Below are positions 61,268 through 64,000 of a stretch of DNA of 64,000 nucleotides, piece by piece; the stretch's first letter is position 1; the number at the start of each line of letters is the position of its first letter. Source of the stretch: Acanthochlamys bracteata (lineage: Eukaryota > Streptophyta > Magnoliopsida > Pandanales > Velloziaceae); the NCBI GenBank assembly GCA_019914995.1, contig CM034140.1, forward strand, positions 3,100,001 through 3,164,000, given 5' to 3'. The notes beneath the pieces were generated by a model. The model saw only the letters and a program-made list of their open reading frames with translations, did no database searches and was not told the DNA's origin. The translations under genes and the position numbers were made by a program.

Positions 61268-63556
61268 ATTTAGGACACGTTTTGACTAAGTTTTAAATTT
61301 AGATTTTTCGAACGAAAGCTGCTATTTATATACTTTTGCCGAAAAAAGCGACCGTTGAGCTTTTGATTCGAAAGCTATTTTTTTTAAATTCTATTTGGAT
61401 AAATTTTACTGTTTAAAGTTTTTTTTTAAAAAAAATTAAAAAATATTTGGCTAAACTTGTGCTTATAAATAAATAAGATATAGAATGACTAAAATATCCT
61501 TAGGTATATAATAAATGAGATATTCTTAAATTTAAAAATCTATTTTCATGTATTATCTTGTTTATTAAAAATTACTTTTATAACATATTTTTAAGATATT
61601 TTTTATAGTAGTATTTATAAACCTATTAATAGATACATTATTATTATTATTTGTAATAATATCTTAAAATTACTGTGTATATATAATATACTATTATTTA
61701 ATATCATAATTTTTATTTAATATTTTGTATAGTATATTTATAAACCTATTAATAAATATATTCTTATTAATTTTATAATAATATTTTCCCATTACTTTTA
61801 AATATATAAATATAATATTATTTATATATAATTAATTAATTAATTAATTTATACAATATTTTTCTATGTCTTGAATATATTATTTTGCAACATATAGCTT
61901 CCCACTTTAAGCATTTCTGTATGCAATTTCCAAAAGCAATCTTAGATTTCTTACCATAAGCAACTACATCTTAACATCAAATAACAAGTTAAAAATATCA
62001 CGTAATAAGTAATATCATCCGGCCAGCAGTAAGCAACAACATCACCATTCATATCAAGTTAGAAATAAAAGTAATAACATCTCAACATCAAGTAACACAT
62101 TACAATCAATAGAAATAACATCTTAATAGTAACTTTTTACAACCAGTTAGCAATAGCTTTAAAATTTTTTGCAACCAGCTAGAAATAGCTTAAAAATTTT
62201 CTGTAACCAGCTAGCAGTAACTAGTCAGCAATAAGCCAGACTGTTCCAGCCAGTAATAGCTTCTTTTCTTCAATCAACCTTTACTGCTCCAGCCACTAAT
62301 AACAAGCATAATAAGCAGCCTTTTTTCAAAACTAACAAGCATAAAGCTGCATCACAAACCTTGTTGATCCTACAGAAGATTGCACCACAAAACAGCAATG
62401 CATCCCAACTAAAAAAATAAAAGAAAGTCCAAACATTGCCATAAACATACTTCCTGTGCTTGAGCTGGGGTTGCCACTTTACCAGTTCCAATTTTCAAAC
62501 AGGCTCATTAGCCACCACAACATTGTTCAGTCATTAATATTTCCTGCACAGAGAACATAACTTTGAATAGGACACTAACTTCATTTGTAATCCATAACAT
62601 AGCTTTATATGTTTATAAACCATAAACAACAATATAAGCTTATAATTCCTACCTTAATAGCCTCGGTTTGTGCAGCAACAGCATCCATAGTAGTTCCTGC
62701 TGCTCTCTGTTTGAGAGTCTTACCAACACAAGCAAGCACCTTCAAACCTTAAGAAGCATGTTATACTTGAAGGGAAAACAAACATAAAGAAGCATGTTAT
62801 ACCTGATAAACAAAACTTAAACAAGATATGCTCATAAGGAAGTTAACCATCTCTAAACAAATCCGCAGCAATCTCAACAATCCGCGGTAATCTACTGATA
62901 TTGTCCGGAGAGCCGAATCTTCTGATCTGAATCGCCGCAGCATACCGAGAGAGATGGCAACGGTAGATGTGGAGCGATATCTATGTGTAAAGGTATTGCT
63001 TAGCAAGCACCATTTCTCTTGGCCCTGCTCCAGATCTGTTTAAACAAAGGGTTCGATTTCACATACCAACACCTCCTCGAAATCAATGGCGGTGATTGAA
63101 TAGAAGCTAAGGCTCCGACGATCTCTACAACATGAATAAAAGAGAAACTAGAGAAAGAGGGACGCAATACTTGGAGAACTTCAATAATCGGACGGAGGGT
63201 GAGAACAGCCGCGAAAAATTTTGCATCGCAGGAGAGGAGGGGCAGCGAAGAGGAGCCGAGAGCGAGAGAGAGAGAGACTAGTGAGAAATGAGAAAGAATT
63301 GAATGAATAAAGAGGATAGGAGTGTTTATAAACTCTGAATTATTTAAACTTAATATGGGCAAAAACGTATTTTCATCAATGCTGGAAGGAAAAGCTCCGC
63401 GCTGCTTCTATGAAAAGCATCATTTTGATGCTTTTTTTTTCAAGCAAAAGAAGCAGCTTATTTTAACGAGAAGCACCAGTTGCCAAACACTCAATTCACT
63501 GTTAAGTGCTTTTTTTTAAACAAAAGCACTAAATAAGCAAAGCCAAACATGCCCTA
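61268..63556. mobile_element. Candidate non-autonomous PIF/Harbinger-like element (about 2.3 kb)
   Basis: The right end reads GCCAAACATGCCCTAA, whose reverse complement TTAGGGCATGTTTGGC is a typical Harbinger/Tourist terminus. The left end TTAGGACACGTTTTGACT is a weaker match (about 13 of 21). The interior holds a pyrimidine-rich, transcript-leader-like stretch on the minus strand (63360-63000) and repeated AACCAGCTAG(A/C)AAT-type units at 62140-62260, but no recognisable transposase. Boundaries and class are inference. Confidence 0.35.
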
Positions 63557-64000
63557 ATTAGTAAAGATATGATGAAGTTCTTTTATTTAAAATAAAATTT
63601 AAATAAGATTTTATTATTCAATTTTAATATAATTTATGATGAAGAGACATAGCTAATTATATAGCTAATTTTAATGTGTTTTAATTACATAAAGGTAAAT
63701 TTTGTGAAAATTACGTCCATAAAAAATAAATATTAGTAAAAATAGATTTTTAAGTGATAGTTGAAATACTTGGAAGGAGTTTTGATTGAGTTGATTTTTG
63801 AAATAAGTAAAATTTATTGTGAAATAAAAAATGGTATTCGGAATAATAATTGAAATATATAAAATAAAAAAATTCAAAATCTGAAAAAAGGATTAGAGGT
63901 TTTGCAATTGAAATATGCTCTGAGCATGACATTACTAAAATTTTGGAAGAGATAAATAGTGTTTTAAAAATCAACCTGATGTTTGATTCGAAAATATTAT
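63557..64000. other. AT-rich right edge
   Basis: Strongly AT-rich DNA with only short minus-strand open frames of low-complexity composition; nothing recognised. Confidence 0.3.

Noticed and set aside
63000-63362. 120-residue minus-strand open frame
   Set aside because: CT-rich, leader-like composition inside a transposon candidate; no domain.
1-64000. tRNA, rRNA, CRISPR arrays or bacterial operon features
   Set aside because: I saw no tRNA-like B-box with matching acceptor stem, no rRNA sequence and no regularly spaced repeats; intron-rich genes show this is plant nuclear DNA.

Overview
The window reads as nuclear DNA of a flowering plant, most likely a eudicot. Genes are split by many short introns with GT-AG (once GC-AG) borders, intergenic DNA is very AT-rich and full of short inverted-repeat elements, and every recognisable protein belongs to a plant family. 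The species cannot be told from the sequence.

Layout. Minus strand at the left edge: first exon of a PP2C-type phosphatase (779-1009), cut off by the window. Then a ~0.8 kb transposon copy (2017-2803), a decayed methyltransferase-like pseudogene (about 5465-6260, minus), a CASP-like membrane protein (6675-7498, plus), a seven-exon F-box/LRR gene (14151-10085, minus), a small HMA metal-binding protein (18033-17323, minus), the spliceosomal protein U2B'' (22001-19163, minus), and two tandem PLAC8 genes (23982-22497, frameshifted; 27947-26118, intact; both minus). A second, inverted copy of the 0.8 kb transposon lies at 30495-31319. Then come an AVT6-type amino-acid transporter (33326-37397, plus), a MIR164 hairpin (about 43140-43250, plus), the RNA polymerase III subunit RPC4 (47969-50168, plus), a possible 69-residue small gene (52915-53124, plus), and alanine:glyoxylate aminotransferase 2 (59731-54802, minus). 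The right end is transposon-like and AT-rich DNA.

The genes do not form a pathway; this is an ordinary mixed plant gene neighbourhood. The order PP2C, methyltransferase (here a pseudogene), F-box/LRR and, further on, MIR164 recalls the Arabidopsis chromosome 5 order At5g01700-At5g01710-At5g01720-At5g01747 as I remember it, which suggests an old syntenic block.

All exon structures were built by eye from splice sites, reading phase and family resemblance. For every multi-exon gene called complete, exon lengths sum to a whole number of codons. The most notable points are the MIR164 hairpin with a transposon-like element just upstream, the one-base homopolymer frameshift in one PLAC8 copy, the pair of inverted transposon copies with 8-bp target duplications, a GC-AG intron in the transporter, and the methyltransferase relic that keeps its place in the syntenic block. 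I found no undescribed biological system; the least explained pieces are the small gene at 52915-53124 and phase-compatible orphan exons near 38.8-39.4 kb.
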